Assembly: GCA_949317995.1 (NCBI GenBank)
Contig: OX439050.1
Span: 23,571,839 to 23,635,838, forward strand
DNA from: Acholoe squamosa
Lineage: Eukaryota > Annelida > Polychaeta > Phyllodocida > Polynoidae
DNA: 64,000 nt
Direction of reading: 5' to 3'
The notes below the pieces were generated by a model, which did not search any database, was not told the origin of the DNA, and worked only from the letters and a program-made list of their open reading frames with translations. Position 1 is the stretch's first letter, and each line of letters opens with the position of its first letter. Below are positions 45,229-55,951 of the stretch, one piece after another. Both the position numbers and the translations under genes were made by a program.

Positions 45229-46444
45229 TTAGGGCATCCCTGGTATGATGACCGAAGAAAGGCTCGGATAAATCTTCTTGATAGCCTGTGGTGGCGGCTG
45301 GTCAGCCGTCAGTCCCATCTGCTTGCCACTCTTCGCTGCATCACTGACCGAACACACATCACCCGGTGCGGACTGAATACTCCCCGGTGCTGATGTACCA
45401 GGCACAGGAGGTTTGGCCTCGACCACAGGTGTGTCACTTCTGGTCCTGGGGTTACAACGTACATACCGCTTGGCCACAAGGACCACAGCCACAACAATGA
45501 CCACCACTACCGAAATGGAGCTAAGACTAAGACTTACAGTAGAACCCGAATTAAAACTAAATGGATCAGTTTCCAATACGCCTTTTAATGTATTTACATT
45601 AATTTCACTTACTCCCTTTAGTGGATTTGGAATATTAATTCTACCCAGTGCTTTAATAGGTTTCAGATGTGTTGTACATATTTATAGGGGCCCCATAAGA
45701 TAAGGTGTCACGTTCTAATCTTAGATCATATTGCACACTCTCAACGGTCTGGGATGTGAACGACATCAGACTACTCATTGCAACGCAACCCTGGCAAAGG
45801 GTGATTACTGTGACAGGAGGAACAGTGTTTACTTCCTCTTGACTGTCAGCACAGACTACCTGGAAGTGCTGCTTCTGACGAGCAACTATTTCCCACTTCT
45901 GGTTCCCAATGTATTCGCCTATCGGTAGGCGTACATCAGCAGAAGCATGTACAGAGCAGTACTGCTTCAAGACATTGTTTTTCAGATATAGTCCTAAGAC
46001 ACAGCTCTGAGAGGTCGGTATTGGCCTTGCTGGATTGTCAAACTCGCAATAAGACAATCCCTGCCATGCACATGCTTGAAACACATGGCTGTCCATTATT
46101 ATGTAATGTGTACGCTCAACATTGACTGCAAACTCCTCAGCCTCAAGCTTGTAGTAAGCTGAGTAATTTGAACCGACAACAGGGATAGGTAAATTGATTA
46201 CGCTTACCAGCTCTCAACTTTCTCCCCTGACCACTAGAGGTATGCTAGTGACCACTACCACCTTCTGTCCTCTAACTAAGGCAGTACACCTAAGTAACCA
46301 ATAATACTTCCACAACTCTTGATCAAGCAAATATCACAGTTTAACTGCTCTGGTCTCATGTATTTCTCGGAAGAATACATGTTCAGTTGTGGCTAATACA
46401 CCTGTGAACAGAGTCAAGAGGACCATAGTAACAACTGTCCCCAT
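45229..46444 (-). pseudogene. Envelope-like glycoprotein of Gypsy element 2 (fossil part)
   Basis: The minus-strand region opens with MGTVVTMVLLTLFTGVLA, a clear signal peptide. A Cys-containing ectodomain follows (ACAWQGLSYCEFDNPARPI, VITLCQGCVAMSS), then the hydrophobic stretch SLSSISVVVVIVVAVVLVA and a Pro-rich cytoplasmic tail of about 75 residues. At about 400 codons it is short for an envelope. Signal peptide, ectodomain, membrane anchor and the position 3' of integrase all fit an acquired envelope gene; the parent glycoprotein family is not recognised. Confidence 0.6.
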
Positions 46445-46634
46445 TTTTGAGCATCTATAAATAGGTGAATGGGATTCTCTTGATCACAAACATCTCATAT
46501 AACACAATATGGCTTCCCCAGACTATTAATATTAACCTATTATAGACTTCTATATTCCCTTTTTAAAATTATAATAAGTCTGCGATTAGATTTAATAGTT
46601 GCTTAAGGGAGCGACCTTTGTTTGTACAAGAAGC

Positions 46635-47032
46635 CTACGGCACTTCCCTTCTGAGGTTTCGTCTTCTCCAGGTATCTTCTCTGGGACGTTTCCCTAGATC
46701 CACAGATAGTATATCGTCCTCTTGTGCCCTCTTAGTTTCACTTAGAGGGTCACTTGAGATACTTTTATCCCGTTTTTGCTTAGAACCTCCCACCTGTGGC
46801 TCTACCACCTCGGCTAAGTCCATGGCCTCAGGTCTCAGGTTGGTTCCATCAGGGCCCTGAGCTATCCAGTCACCCACCTGGGGTGGTGTTGTCATAGGAG
46901 CACTCTGCAACCTATGTCTTAACTCTGCGAGGGGGATATCATCTTCAGAGTCGTACCCACACTCCTGAGGAAGAGGCATGTGAGGCTCTCCGTGGCTATC
47001 ATCCTCACTGTCACTCTCACTGAGCAATACTT
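46635..47032 (-). pseudogene. Acidic pol C-terminal extension of Gypsy element 2 (fossil part)
   Basis: LLSESDSEDDSHGEPHMPLP and related acidic/Pro-rich sequence followed by basic KRPREDTWRRRNLRREVP, lying between integrase and envelope. Separated from the integrase region by the inserted DNA transposon. Confidence 0.45.
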
Positions 47033-47917
47033 GAAGAGTTTGGTTCCAAAAAGCAATAAACACCACTTTGGAAAAAAATGGAGTTAATATGAGAAAACAA
47101 TAGGTTGGGGTGAGTGAAAAAATGTTGCAAAATCATTTTTTCCATAACAGTCACCAGTTGGCTCCTAGGGCCCACCTAAAATCCACTTTTTTTTCCAAAA
47201 TGACACAAATCTCACACCTGTTTTGTTCCAAAATGCAATAAATCCACTCAGGCAAACACTGTCATGATATATATGTTCATTAATAACCTTATTTCCATGG
47301 ATTGAATGATCTATTAATGTCATATCATTGTGTTTTGTAAGTTTTATAACCTTTTTCCCAATAAAAACCAATTTTGCTGGTGAGGAGAGAGGTATATAGA
47401 TATAAAAGCTATTGTGATGGATTTATTGTCTTTTGGAACAAAAGAGCATGGATTTATTGCGTTTTGGAACAAAACAGGATTTATTGCATTTTGCAAAGAA
47501 ATATATGAGAAATCACCTTTTGTCTATGAATGAACCATCAGTGTTAAGAAAATACTTCGAAATGTTTCATTTATATCCAAGTAAATGAGAAAAGTCAAAT
47601 ACAGAAAAGAAAACTAACTTTTGTGGGTATTATGTGGATAAAAAAAAAAGAGAAATGTTGGATTTATTGTGTTTTGGAACAAAACAGTTTGTGGATTTAT
47701 TGCATTTTTGACAAAAATGGGATTAAACCACTTAATATATGCATAAAGGAAGACTCAAGGATTTCAAAACGAAATGTGGAGGTGTTTTATTTATGGTCCC
47801 CTAGATAGTGGAACTCACAAAAATGGCCACCCCGTCTTCAATTTTTTGGAATGATAAATGTCTCATTATCTAAAAATACCCAAAATGGATTTGTTGCGTT
47901 TTGGAACCAAACTCTTC
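47033..47917. mobile_element. 885-bp inverted-repeat DNA transposon (MITE-like)
   Basis: Termini GAAGAGTTTGGTTCCAAAA are inverted at both ends and extend imperfectly to about 38 bp. Both sides are flanked by ACTT (47029-47032 and 47918-47921), a 4-bp target duplication. Internally the terminal motif 'ggatttattgcgttttggaa' recurs at about 47418, 47451 and 47669 on plus and at about 47210-47240 on minus, so the element is built of subterminal repeats. No transposase ORF; non-autonomous. Superfamily unassigned. Confidence 0.8.
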
Positions 47918-47939
47918 ACTTCCTTCTGAAGTGTTGACT

Positions 47940-50900
47940 CAAGAGGTGGGACAGCATAATTATGTAGCCTGCCTCCTTGTACCTGGCTCCACCTGAGGAA
48001 CATTCCATTCCTTGGGGGCCATTTCCAAGTGTTCTACGTGGACCTTTCTAAGGCTCCAGTAAGTTCATTCCTTACCTCGAAGTTCCTTATGATACGAAAA
48101 TATGGTCGATATTTCATATCTAGCTTCGATGAAGGGTAGAAATTATACACGTAGACCGCGTCGCCTACTTTGAACTGTACTTTCTTTGCCTTGGTCTCAC
48201 GTCTTTTACGGTTTCTCTCTTGCATCACCTGCTGATTGTACATAACCTCTATGAAGGTCTGGTGCTGCCTTTTAAGTGCTGTCTGGTGATGTTCTTCCCC
48301 GAGATACTTACGTCTTGGCATCAGTAGAGTATCCAGGGGCAGGACAGGGCTCCCGGTTGTGGATGAGGTAATAGGGAGAGTACCCAGTGATATCACTCTT
48401 ACTGACTCTCAGAACCATGAGTACCGATGGCATGAAACTCTCCCACCCTCGAACGTCTCTGCCGAGGGTCTTGGACACCATGTCATTTCAGACCTGATGG
48501 ATCCTCTCCACTACTCCATTCGAAGCAGTGTGGTACCTGCTGCTCTTCACTCTGCAAATCTTGAGTTCCTTGCAGATCTTCTACACAATGTGGTTGACCA
48601 TCTCTCATCCGTTATCAGATAACAGGACGAGTGGGCATGTGTGAGCGGGAATAAACCTATATATTAGGACCCTGGCAACAGTTTCCGCCTTTTCTGGCCA
48701 CCCAGAGTAGGCGTCCACAAAAGTTACGAGGTACTTATTTCCCTCATAACTTGTCTCATATGTACCCGCCATATCCACTGCTACCTTTTCAAGGGAAAAA
48801 GATGCCTGGTCCATAGTCTGGAGCTCCCAGGGTTTCGTGCCCTTGACTTGCAGTGTACATACTTGCTGACATAGTCTAAAACGTCAGTGTAAAGGCCCCT
48901 CCGGTGGTACTTTTCCCTGACTAGGTTATAAGTACGGTCAGTAATTGATGGCACTTGTCATGCAGGTGACTAGGGATGATAAGCTTCAGAGCTCCATCCC
49001 TTTCACTCACCCAGTACAGTTCTCCATCTACAAGAGTGTACTTCAGCAGGTCTTTTGACTTAGGGCCTGCCTTGCTCAGTACATCTCAGATTTTCACTAG
49101 TTCATGATCCCTGCCTTGCTCCTCAGGCACAGTTGTGAACTCTGTTTTAGGTACCTGGAGTACCTTGCAACCCACCATGGGAGGGCGTACCTTCTCCCGC
49201 TCTACCTTATTCAAGTGCTCTGGAGAACCATAGTAGTCGCTATTAATGACCGCTATCTCAGCACCTGGTGGCCAACTGAGAAAGTTTGCCTGGGTGTTTG
49301 TCTTACCTGGCAAGTACTCGATTTCACAGTCAAACTTGCTCACAATCATTACCCACCTTTGGACCTTTTGGTTCTTCTGCAGAAACTCAAGGGGCTTGTT
49401 ATCCATTTTGAATGTAAATTTAACACCAAAAGGATAATGCCTCATCTTTTGGAGGCCTACACAATGGTGTATGCCTCTTTTTCTACTGTAGCCCACTTCT
49501 TTTGCATGCCATTGAGCTTGTGAGATACATATTAGATCACATGCTCCCCTTCTGAAGATGGAGAGTCCTGAGATAGGACTCCTCCTATTGAATTCATGCT
49601 AGCACTTTTTAGTGAGATCTGGGTTGTCCTTCAGAGTCTGAAAAGCTGTTTCACAGTCTCGGTCCCATCTGCTTCTTTGTTAGTCTGGTGAGTGGCAGTG
49701 CTATCTCTAAGAGATGTTCTATGAATCTGCGGTAGTAACTCACCATACCAATAAATCCACGGACTTCCTTTACGTTAGTTGGAGTTTTCAAATTTTTTTA
49801 CCACAGCCACCTTTTCTGGATCAGGGGAAATCCCTTCAGGTGCTACTATTTGACCCAGATACCTGATGCAGTCTTTGAAGAACTCACATTTTGATCATTT
49901 CATTTTAAGATTAGCCTTTCTCAGCTTATCAAACACGGTGTGCAGGTGTTCCATGTGCAATTCCTTGGTTGCGCTGAAGATGATAACGTCATCCAAGTAT
50001 GGATGGCAAAACAACTCTAGCCCGGCCAGCACCGTATAGGTGGATTGGTTGGACCTAACGGCATCACTTCGAACCTGAAAATCCCTCTGTGACAAGCAAA
50101 GGCTGTTTTGTCCCTATCCTTCTCTTCCAAGCCAACCTACCAATAACCAGCTTGTAGGTCCAGGCACGAGAAGTAGTTCGCCTTACCCAGGGATGATAAG
50201 ATGTCATCAATTATCAGTAAGGGATAGTTGAACTTGACACTAAGATTATTTAATTTTCTGACGTCTACGCAAAAACGCCTGTCGCCTGTCTTCTTGCGCA
50301 CCAGAACTACCGGAGAACACCAGGGGCTATGAATTGGTGTTATAATTCCAGCAGACAGTATTCCTGTTACTTGCTTGCCTACTATCTCCCGTTTAAAAAG
50401 GGGGACTCGATAGGGCTTCTGGTGGAACGGTTCATGCCCCTGTGTATCAATAGATAGCTTAAGTAGATCAGTCTTACCTAACTCCTTGTCACTACTGGCG
50501 AAGATGTCTTTATTTGTCTGGATGAGCTTCTCTGCCAAGTCTGTGCAGTCTACACCACAGTTGATAGAATTACTATCTTTACTACTGTCCCAGGCTTGAG
50601 TCTCAAGGTGGTCATCCTCACCTGGTATAGCCTGAGCGATGACACTGCCCTTCTCCAGATTGAAGGGCTTTCCAGTCTCAATGGTTATGATGACTGCACA
50701 GCTGCGCTTGGCTTCGACAGTCGCAAGAGCATTTCCCACCATACGCCTGGGTTCCCGACTGATGAACCCCGTGTCTATGGAGGAAATAAAACATGTCCTG
50801 TGCCTCTGTTGTGCTCTCACACGAGCAATAACACTGCACTGTGGAGGGACATACACAGGTTCGGTCAACCTCATGAGTGAGCGCATGTACCGCCCCTCAC

Positions 50901-51300
50901 CCAGAGGGACTACCTGTCCTCTCACGACCATCTTCCGCTCTCCAAACTGCACCTCCGCCTAATGGTTAGAAAGAAAATCATACCCTAGTGCTATGGTTGG
51001 AGTGACATCTCCAACCACACACACTCTCTGGGTACAGCGTGCTTGTCCCAGCTGAAATGGTATGTCCGCCATACCATGGCATTTGATAGACAAACCCTTC
51101 ACCCGGGTAAGATCATATTCCGGCTCACACAAGCTATCTAGGCTAACCCCCCATCTGCTTGTAGGCATCCAGGTGTATGAAGGACACATCCGCACCACTG
51201 TCCACCAGGGCACGGAATCTCCTCCCACGCACCTGGACCTGGCACGAGCACCTGTGCTGGCTATCTAAAGAGGCAAGCTGTACCCACCTCCGCGGGGCCT
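47940..51300 (-). pseudogene. Gypsy element 2 pol region (fossil part)
   Basis: From high to low coordinates: retropepsin LVDSGADVSF at about 51.2 kb; RT RFCVDVRKLNNLSVKFNYPL, YFSCLDLQAGY and HPYLDDVIIF (xxDD box) at 49.9-50.9 kb; RNase H and connection, FTFKMDNKPLEFLQK and FDCEIEYLPGKTNTQANFLS at 49.1-49.5 kb; integrase EKVAVDMAGTYETSYEGNKY and YLVTFVDAYSGWPEKAE at 48.6-48.8 kb, with a C-terminal VQFKVGDAVYVYNFYPSSK at 48.1-48.3 kb. Confidence 0.85.
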
Positions 51301-51429
51301 CAGTCCAGGGAGGCACGACTAGTTTAACCCCTCCGCTGCTGCATCATCAGATGCAGCATCAGATGGCTCCGCCTTGAGTGGCGTGAACTTCATTCCATCT
51401 TTAGGCTTTGACTTACCTTGGGGGGCAAT

Positions 51430-52281
51430 TCTTTTTCAAGTGCCCTGTTTTTTGGCACTTCCAGCACTTTGCAGTGTTCTTCTTGGAAACCTTTGTCACA
51501 GATGTGTTTCTTTGGGGCTTTGGCTTATTAGACTTATTCTTAAGCTTGAAACAGTCGCGCTTAATATGACCAGGCTTCCCTCAGTAGAAGCACTTAACCA
51601 CAGTCCCGCACACCGCCCCTATTTCCATGGGCTCTTCGTCCCTTTCCCCTAGCTTTATTTTAATAAGGGAGTCATGCTCCCTGGTAGCGGTATACATGTA
51701 CCGCCTTGACTTAGGTTGCCATAGTATTCTTAACTAATGGCCTGGCGATTTTGTGATCGAATCAGGGTTCCCCTAATCGTCATTTGGAAAGGCCTTTTCG
51801 GCCTGGTCCAACAGGCACTCGCAAAATACTTGGGGTGTTTCCTTGCCCTGTTTCATTTTACAAAGTTTGACGAGAGCCTGATGCTCATCGCCTGTCTCGC
51901 TGAACCGCTCCCCCAGCGTGTTCCAATCGAGCTCATCCTCTGTGGTGTTATCTATAAAGCGTTGCACTAAGTCGCCAAGCCATTCGGACCATTGGATGTT
52001 ATATAAGCTGCGAACACCTGATTTTTATCCATATTTTCCTTCCCTATTGTTGTTGCAAATTTTTTAATCTGCTTGACCCACCTGTCAAATTCAAAAGGTT
52101 TTCCATCATATGTATCAATCACTGCTTTACAATTCTGTAGGGTGACCCCCTGGCCTAAAAGTCCGAGCTGCTCGCTCAGTTTGTTCATAACCTGGCCATT
52201 TACATTCTCCCCAGGTGGCCCTGCCTGTGGCTGTTGCTGTACATTATCCCCATCCATGCTGCAAGAATTATAGTGACACAC
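51430..52281 (-). pseudogene. Gypsy element 2 gag region (fossil part)
   Basis: Capsid-like IDTYDGKPFEFDRWVKQIKK and QALVKLCKMKQGKETPQVF, then two CCHC knuckles (GKPGHIKRDC and CWKCQKTGHLKKNC) at 51.43-51.6 kb. The gag start is near 52.25 kb (SMDGDNVQQQPQAGPPGENV). Confidence 0.75.
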
Positions 52282-52474
52282 CTTACCCTCCCAGCTCCTT
52301 GCCTAGTACTCAGTCCTCCAGGCTGGTAGTGGTGATGACTCCTGGCACAGGCCTGACTCCAGACCAGTGCTGACTCCTGACAAGTGCTGACTCACATGTG
52401 ACAGAGTCACAGCACACACAGGAAAGTCACAGCAGCACTGAGTAGCTCACAGGAAGTTACCATGCTCAGAAAAT

Positions 52475-53490
52475 CCTCTTTGGCATGCCTCTCTTAAAGT
52501 GGCACATGAAAAAGGGATTAGTGGTAACCAAGGTGTACTTAGTGGTGGAATACACATCGGAAAAACCTTTCTCCCCTTTGTGGAAGAAGTGACCACACCT
52601 AGAAGAAAGGGGGACAACAACGTCAAGTGCAAAATTCTTTCAGACCTGTATAAACTTCTCGGAAACGGGTCTTATGGTAAAACCATGTGCAACAAGCAAA
52701 ACTTTCTTCAAACGTGGAACATGTCTCCCACCAAAGCCAAACGGTTAGCTTTACACTGGTCTGTTTAAGAGATGCAAGACATCAGTGCAAACACTGTGGA
52801 ACTTGCTTGCCTGCCCACCACCACCACCTATGACCTCCCTGTGCAAATAGGGTTCATGGTGTATCAGTACGCCAAAATTAAAAATGCTGGCCTTCTACTA
52901 TGACTTCCTACTGGAATTCATAGATGAAAGAAACTTTGAAATGTGTGAAATGGACACTCACAGTTTCTATTATGCGTTGAGCACAAAAAGTCTAGAGGAA
53001 CCAGTCAAACCTGTGAGACGAAGAGATTTCTTCCAAGAGCGTCATAAATGGTTGCCCTCAGAGTCGTGTGACATTACTTATCACCAGGAAAGCAACGTAG
53101 AATGTTAAACCCTGGGGTACACTTGGTTCCCTCCGCTGTGTTGTAAACAACGTCTGGCATTCGACAAGAGAACTCCAGGTCTTTTCAAAGTGGAGTGGAA
53201 AGCAGACGAGATGATGGCCTTAAACTCCAAATGTTACATAGGAAGTGGAGAAGGGGTAAAAAAAAAATGAGCTGTAAAGGAGTGATTCAAAAACAAAACG
53301 AATTAACAGCTGAAGACTACAAAAAGGTTTTCCAAACCGAAAAAAGCACTATGGTGACCAACAAAGGCTTCAGAGTAATAAACCATCAAGTCAGTACTTA
53401 TTCACAGAACAAACAGGTATTAAGTTATCAGTATATCAAAAGACGTGTGTGTCAAGACGGTGTAAGTACTTTACCCTTGGACATTTGAAA
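52475..53490 (+). pseudogene. Polinton 2 protein-primed DNA polymerase, 3' part (fossil)
   Basis: KILSDLYKLLGNGSYGKTM (the motif II-like K-x-x-x-N-S-x-Y-G-K region), FEMCEMDTHSFYYAL (catalytic xxDT region) and a C-terminal YKKVFQTEKSTMVTNKGFR match Polinton PolB. Confidence 0.8.
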
Positions 53491-54187
53491 ATCTCTCTTT
53501 TCTGTTGCACACAGTGAAATCTTATGTGTAAAAGTAGCTGGTTTTGTGAAATTTCCGGGCTGAGAGTGTATGTTAGGCTTAGAAGCTAAGTTTGCATGTC
53601 CGATGTAAAGACGTAAGAAACTCATGAATATACAAGAGAAATATCTCAAGTTAAGTAGAGCAAGCCCATAGGTGTAATCTTAGGACCTCTCAGCAACTAA
53701 TAAAAATATCCCTGTCCATCTCTTTTAGAAGTGATCAGTGCATTTTCCTTTCTTGTTTAAAAGATGTAGGCCTAATTTGTATAACTGCATTGCCAGGTTC
53801 TTACTTTTAATTTAACGACCAACACTCAGTATAATACATGCTCTGAAAAATGACTGTTGAGTCTACCAAGACTCCTCGTAAAAAGGGACAGTGAATCATA
53901 ATCATATTGCAGTAAAAAAAGTGTTGTTTCTACAATGAAGCCCAGATGGCCTAGCCATGGTGCAAGGAATCTCTGTGAAGAACGGATCTCTGGCAACATT
54001 TGGACAAGAAATTCTAAGTTATTTTTTTCCAACATTTCTTTTTTTTACATTGTATCTTTTTAGTTCCAGGTTGGCCTCCTCATTTTCATGATTTTACATG
54101 GCTACTGAACCTGTATTACCTGTCTCTTAACGTCTAGCTCCCCCTAGTTTTGGTAAGTTTGGATTTGTCATTTTTCTCTTTTTTCAG
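53491..54187. other. Non-coding DNA, probable intron
   Basis: Between the last recognisable Polinton polymerase sequence and the acceptor at 54187. Short T- and A-rich runs. A Polinton terminal repeat should lie here but none is recognisable. Confidence 0.4.
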
Positions 54188-54436
54188 GTAACTTACTTGA
54201 TGCTTGGCACCAATATTCTGACCTTTATATTCCCGCTCACTCTGTACTACGACAGATGGTTTATGGTCAGGAAAAGAGAAAAGCAAAGGAGGGAAGACAG
54301 AAAAACAGAGGAGTCAGCCGCCAATGTGCAGCAAAATACAACTAAAGTGCCACACAAAACCAGCAAGCTGCGACAGAAGCATGCCATTTCACAACCAAGT
54401 GATTCCAATCCACAGCAAAATAACACCAGATTGTAG
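54188..54436 (+). CDS. Last exon of an unrecognised host membrane protein
   Basis: A strong pyrimidine tract with acceptor 'ctcttttttcag' precedes 82 codons in phase 0 ending at TAG. The exon encodes VTYLMLGTNILTFIFPLTLY, a membrane segment, followed directly by the very basic RKREKQRREDRKTEE and a Gln/Asn/Thr-rich tail ending NNTRL. By the positive-inside rule the tail is cytosolic, giving a type I topology if the missing N-terminus is outside. It lies on the same strand as the second CARD-like gene, beyond Polinton 2, and could be that gene's last exon or a separate gene's. No family recognised. Confidence 0.5.
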   Translation, partial: VTYLMLGTNILTFIFPLTLYYDRWFMVRKREKQRREDRKTEESAANVQQNTTKVPHKTSKLRQKHAISQPSDSNPQQNNTRL

Positions 54437-55240
54437 CCACAACTACCCCAGTGATTTCAAAGTTATCCTTTATACTACACTAATGACTATGCACTGTCCG
54501 CTCCACTACGTAGATATACTGAAGAGTGCTTTTTACTCTGCAATGCAGTTGTAGTAGTTATAGATATGAACCTACATACCAGATTTAGATCCTGGTGTAG
54601 CTACATATGGTTCTACTGCCTACCTACAGGGGTATTTATAGTCCATTTGCAATTGCAGCCGAGAGTGTGAGGTTTGATGTTATTGCAAGAGATAAAGTGC
54701 TGGTTCCACAGGTGTACAATCAGTCGGAATGGTCCTAATTCGACGATTGATAATATATCAGGAGTATAGCACTGATCCGACCGATTCACACTGGTAGAAC
54801 CAGTGCTGTACCGAACAAAATATAATATGCCGAAACTATCAGAGCACGTATAGAAACTCTATATTGTCCCTGGATATTGGCCTAGAATTCCATGGTTACT
54901 GCAATTAAGAACTCTTGATGCCCTCTATTCAGATTTAGGATCACATGGTTGTACTGCTGAAAATGTCTACCAATCAAAAGACTTGCAAAATATTGTGTTT
55001 TCTTTCTGTTTATTTGTCAATTTGTTTATTCATTTATCTATTTTCATATTTGTGCACATAGTATCACGGCTGTGTTAATTTTGCAATAATAGAAAGTATT
55101 TTGTTAAAGTTATAAGCAATATACCAACATACTATTGATGTGACACAATTGCAAGACACTATCCACAATAGAACAGATATGAATCTAATTAGACATAATG
55201 ATTTACCTCTTACACATCATGCATAATATTACAAAAAAGA
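54437..55240. other. Convergent 3' intergenic region
   Basis: Lies between two convergent gene ends. Contains T-rich strings (TTTATT at about 55015, AATAAA on the minus strand) that may polyadenylate the minus-strand gene. Nothing else seen. Confidence 0.45.
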
Positions 55241-55434
55241 CTAGGCAGTCTTGGTGATTTTATAGACCAAAAGGAATCCACCACCTTCACTGTGAAAGTG
55301 TGGGATAAGCAGTTTTTCTACTTGTTGCCACAGGCCCTGCGTCTGAAGACTTTCCATATAGGGTTCAAGCTTGTCTTTATACTCCTCAACATTGACATAG
55401 GAAGTCTCTGCTATGGTCAGGAACACCAGTCCAC
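55241..55434 (-). CDS. Methyltransferase-like protein, last exon (METTL27-like)
   Basis: On the minus strand, acceptor 'atttctgtag' precedes a phase-2 exon of 63 codons ending in TAG at 55241-55243. It encodes GLVFLTIAETSYVNVEEYKD, KLEPYMESLQTQGLWQQVEK and GGGFLLVYKITKTA. This order (a GG-hydrophobic beta strand, a Y-x-x-x-LEP-M--L---G-W segment, then a final hydrophobic LLVY strand) is what I expect at the C-terminus of small class I SAM-dependent methyltransferases of the METTL27 (Williams-Beuren region) type common in invertebrates. The SAM-binding N-terminal half should lie on upstream exons at higher coordinates, where LTR elements now sit; none was recognised, and a donor-like site at about 55511-55519 does not match in phase. 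Confidence 0.55.
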
Positions 55435-55927
55435 CTACAGAAATATTTGCACAAAATATTCAACGATCATTGCAGGAACAGATATTCATTACCACACAGA
55501 AGAAAAAAATCTTACTCACTTGAGGCTGGATCCAGGTTCAGGCAATGTCACCAAAGTGAGTATGTGTAGAGGTATCATATTGTACCATATATCCAGGTGT
55601 CTTCTGGGGTGGAGGGTGAGTCCAGTCGCTGGGTGTTCCTAAGGTTCTGGATAGGTGGCAGCACCGATCTAGGCCTGTGGGACATCTAGCAACAAACACC
55701 AGGGTCCCTATTATAAAGACTGGGTCTCAGCCGCTACGTCAGAGGCCCTCCAGGCCTCCAAGCTTAAAGGTATTCTTTAAATAAGACTAGCTGCCCTACC
55801 CTCACCTTCCGGGTAGCCGCTGAGTTATCCTAATAAAACCGTTGGCATACACTCGAATCACTGCCTTGCTTTTTCTTTTCTAATCGTAAGGCCTGAACCA
55901 CCAAACTGGTAAAACAAACCATTACAT

Positions 55928-55942
55928 TGGTGCCGTGACCAG
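55928..55942 (+). other. Primer-binding site of LTR element A
   Basis: TGGTGCCGTGACCAG, starting two bases after LTR end TTACA. TGG corresponds to the complement of a tRNA CCA end. Confidence 0.6.
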
Positions 55943-55951
55943 TTAATTCTG

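Larger units (their letters stand above)
44627..52475 (-). mobile_element. Gypsy-like element 2 with envelope-like gene, fossil, nested in Polinton 2
   Basis: Reads on the minus strand from about 52.28 kb downwards: gag, zinc knuckles, protease, RT, RNase H, integrase, acidic tail, then an envelope-like gene. Flanked on both sides by Polinton polymerase sequence. Convincing LTRs were not found; 44.63-45.2 kb and 52.28-52.47 kb are AT- and GA/CT-rich non-coding DNA without evident similarity. Broken, with about ten or more breaks, and itself interrupted by a DNA transposon at 47033-47917. Younger than Polinton 2. Confidence 0.8.
37480..53490. mobile_element. Polinton (Maverick) 2, fossil, with nested insertions
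   Basis: Contains most of the Polinton gene set: DNA polymerase on plus; packaging ATPase, two small helical proteins, integrase, minor capsid and a core-like protein on minus. No capsid or protease gene was recognised in it. The polymerase gene is interrupted by a Gypsy-like element (about 44627-52475). Terminal inverted repeats were not recognised. Broken, with well over ten breaks; clearly old. If the second CARD-like gene continues to 54188, the element lies in one of its introns. Confidence 0.9.
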
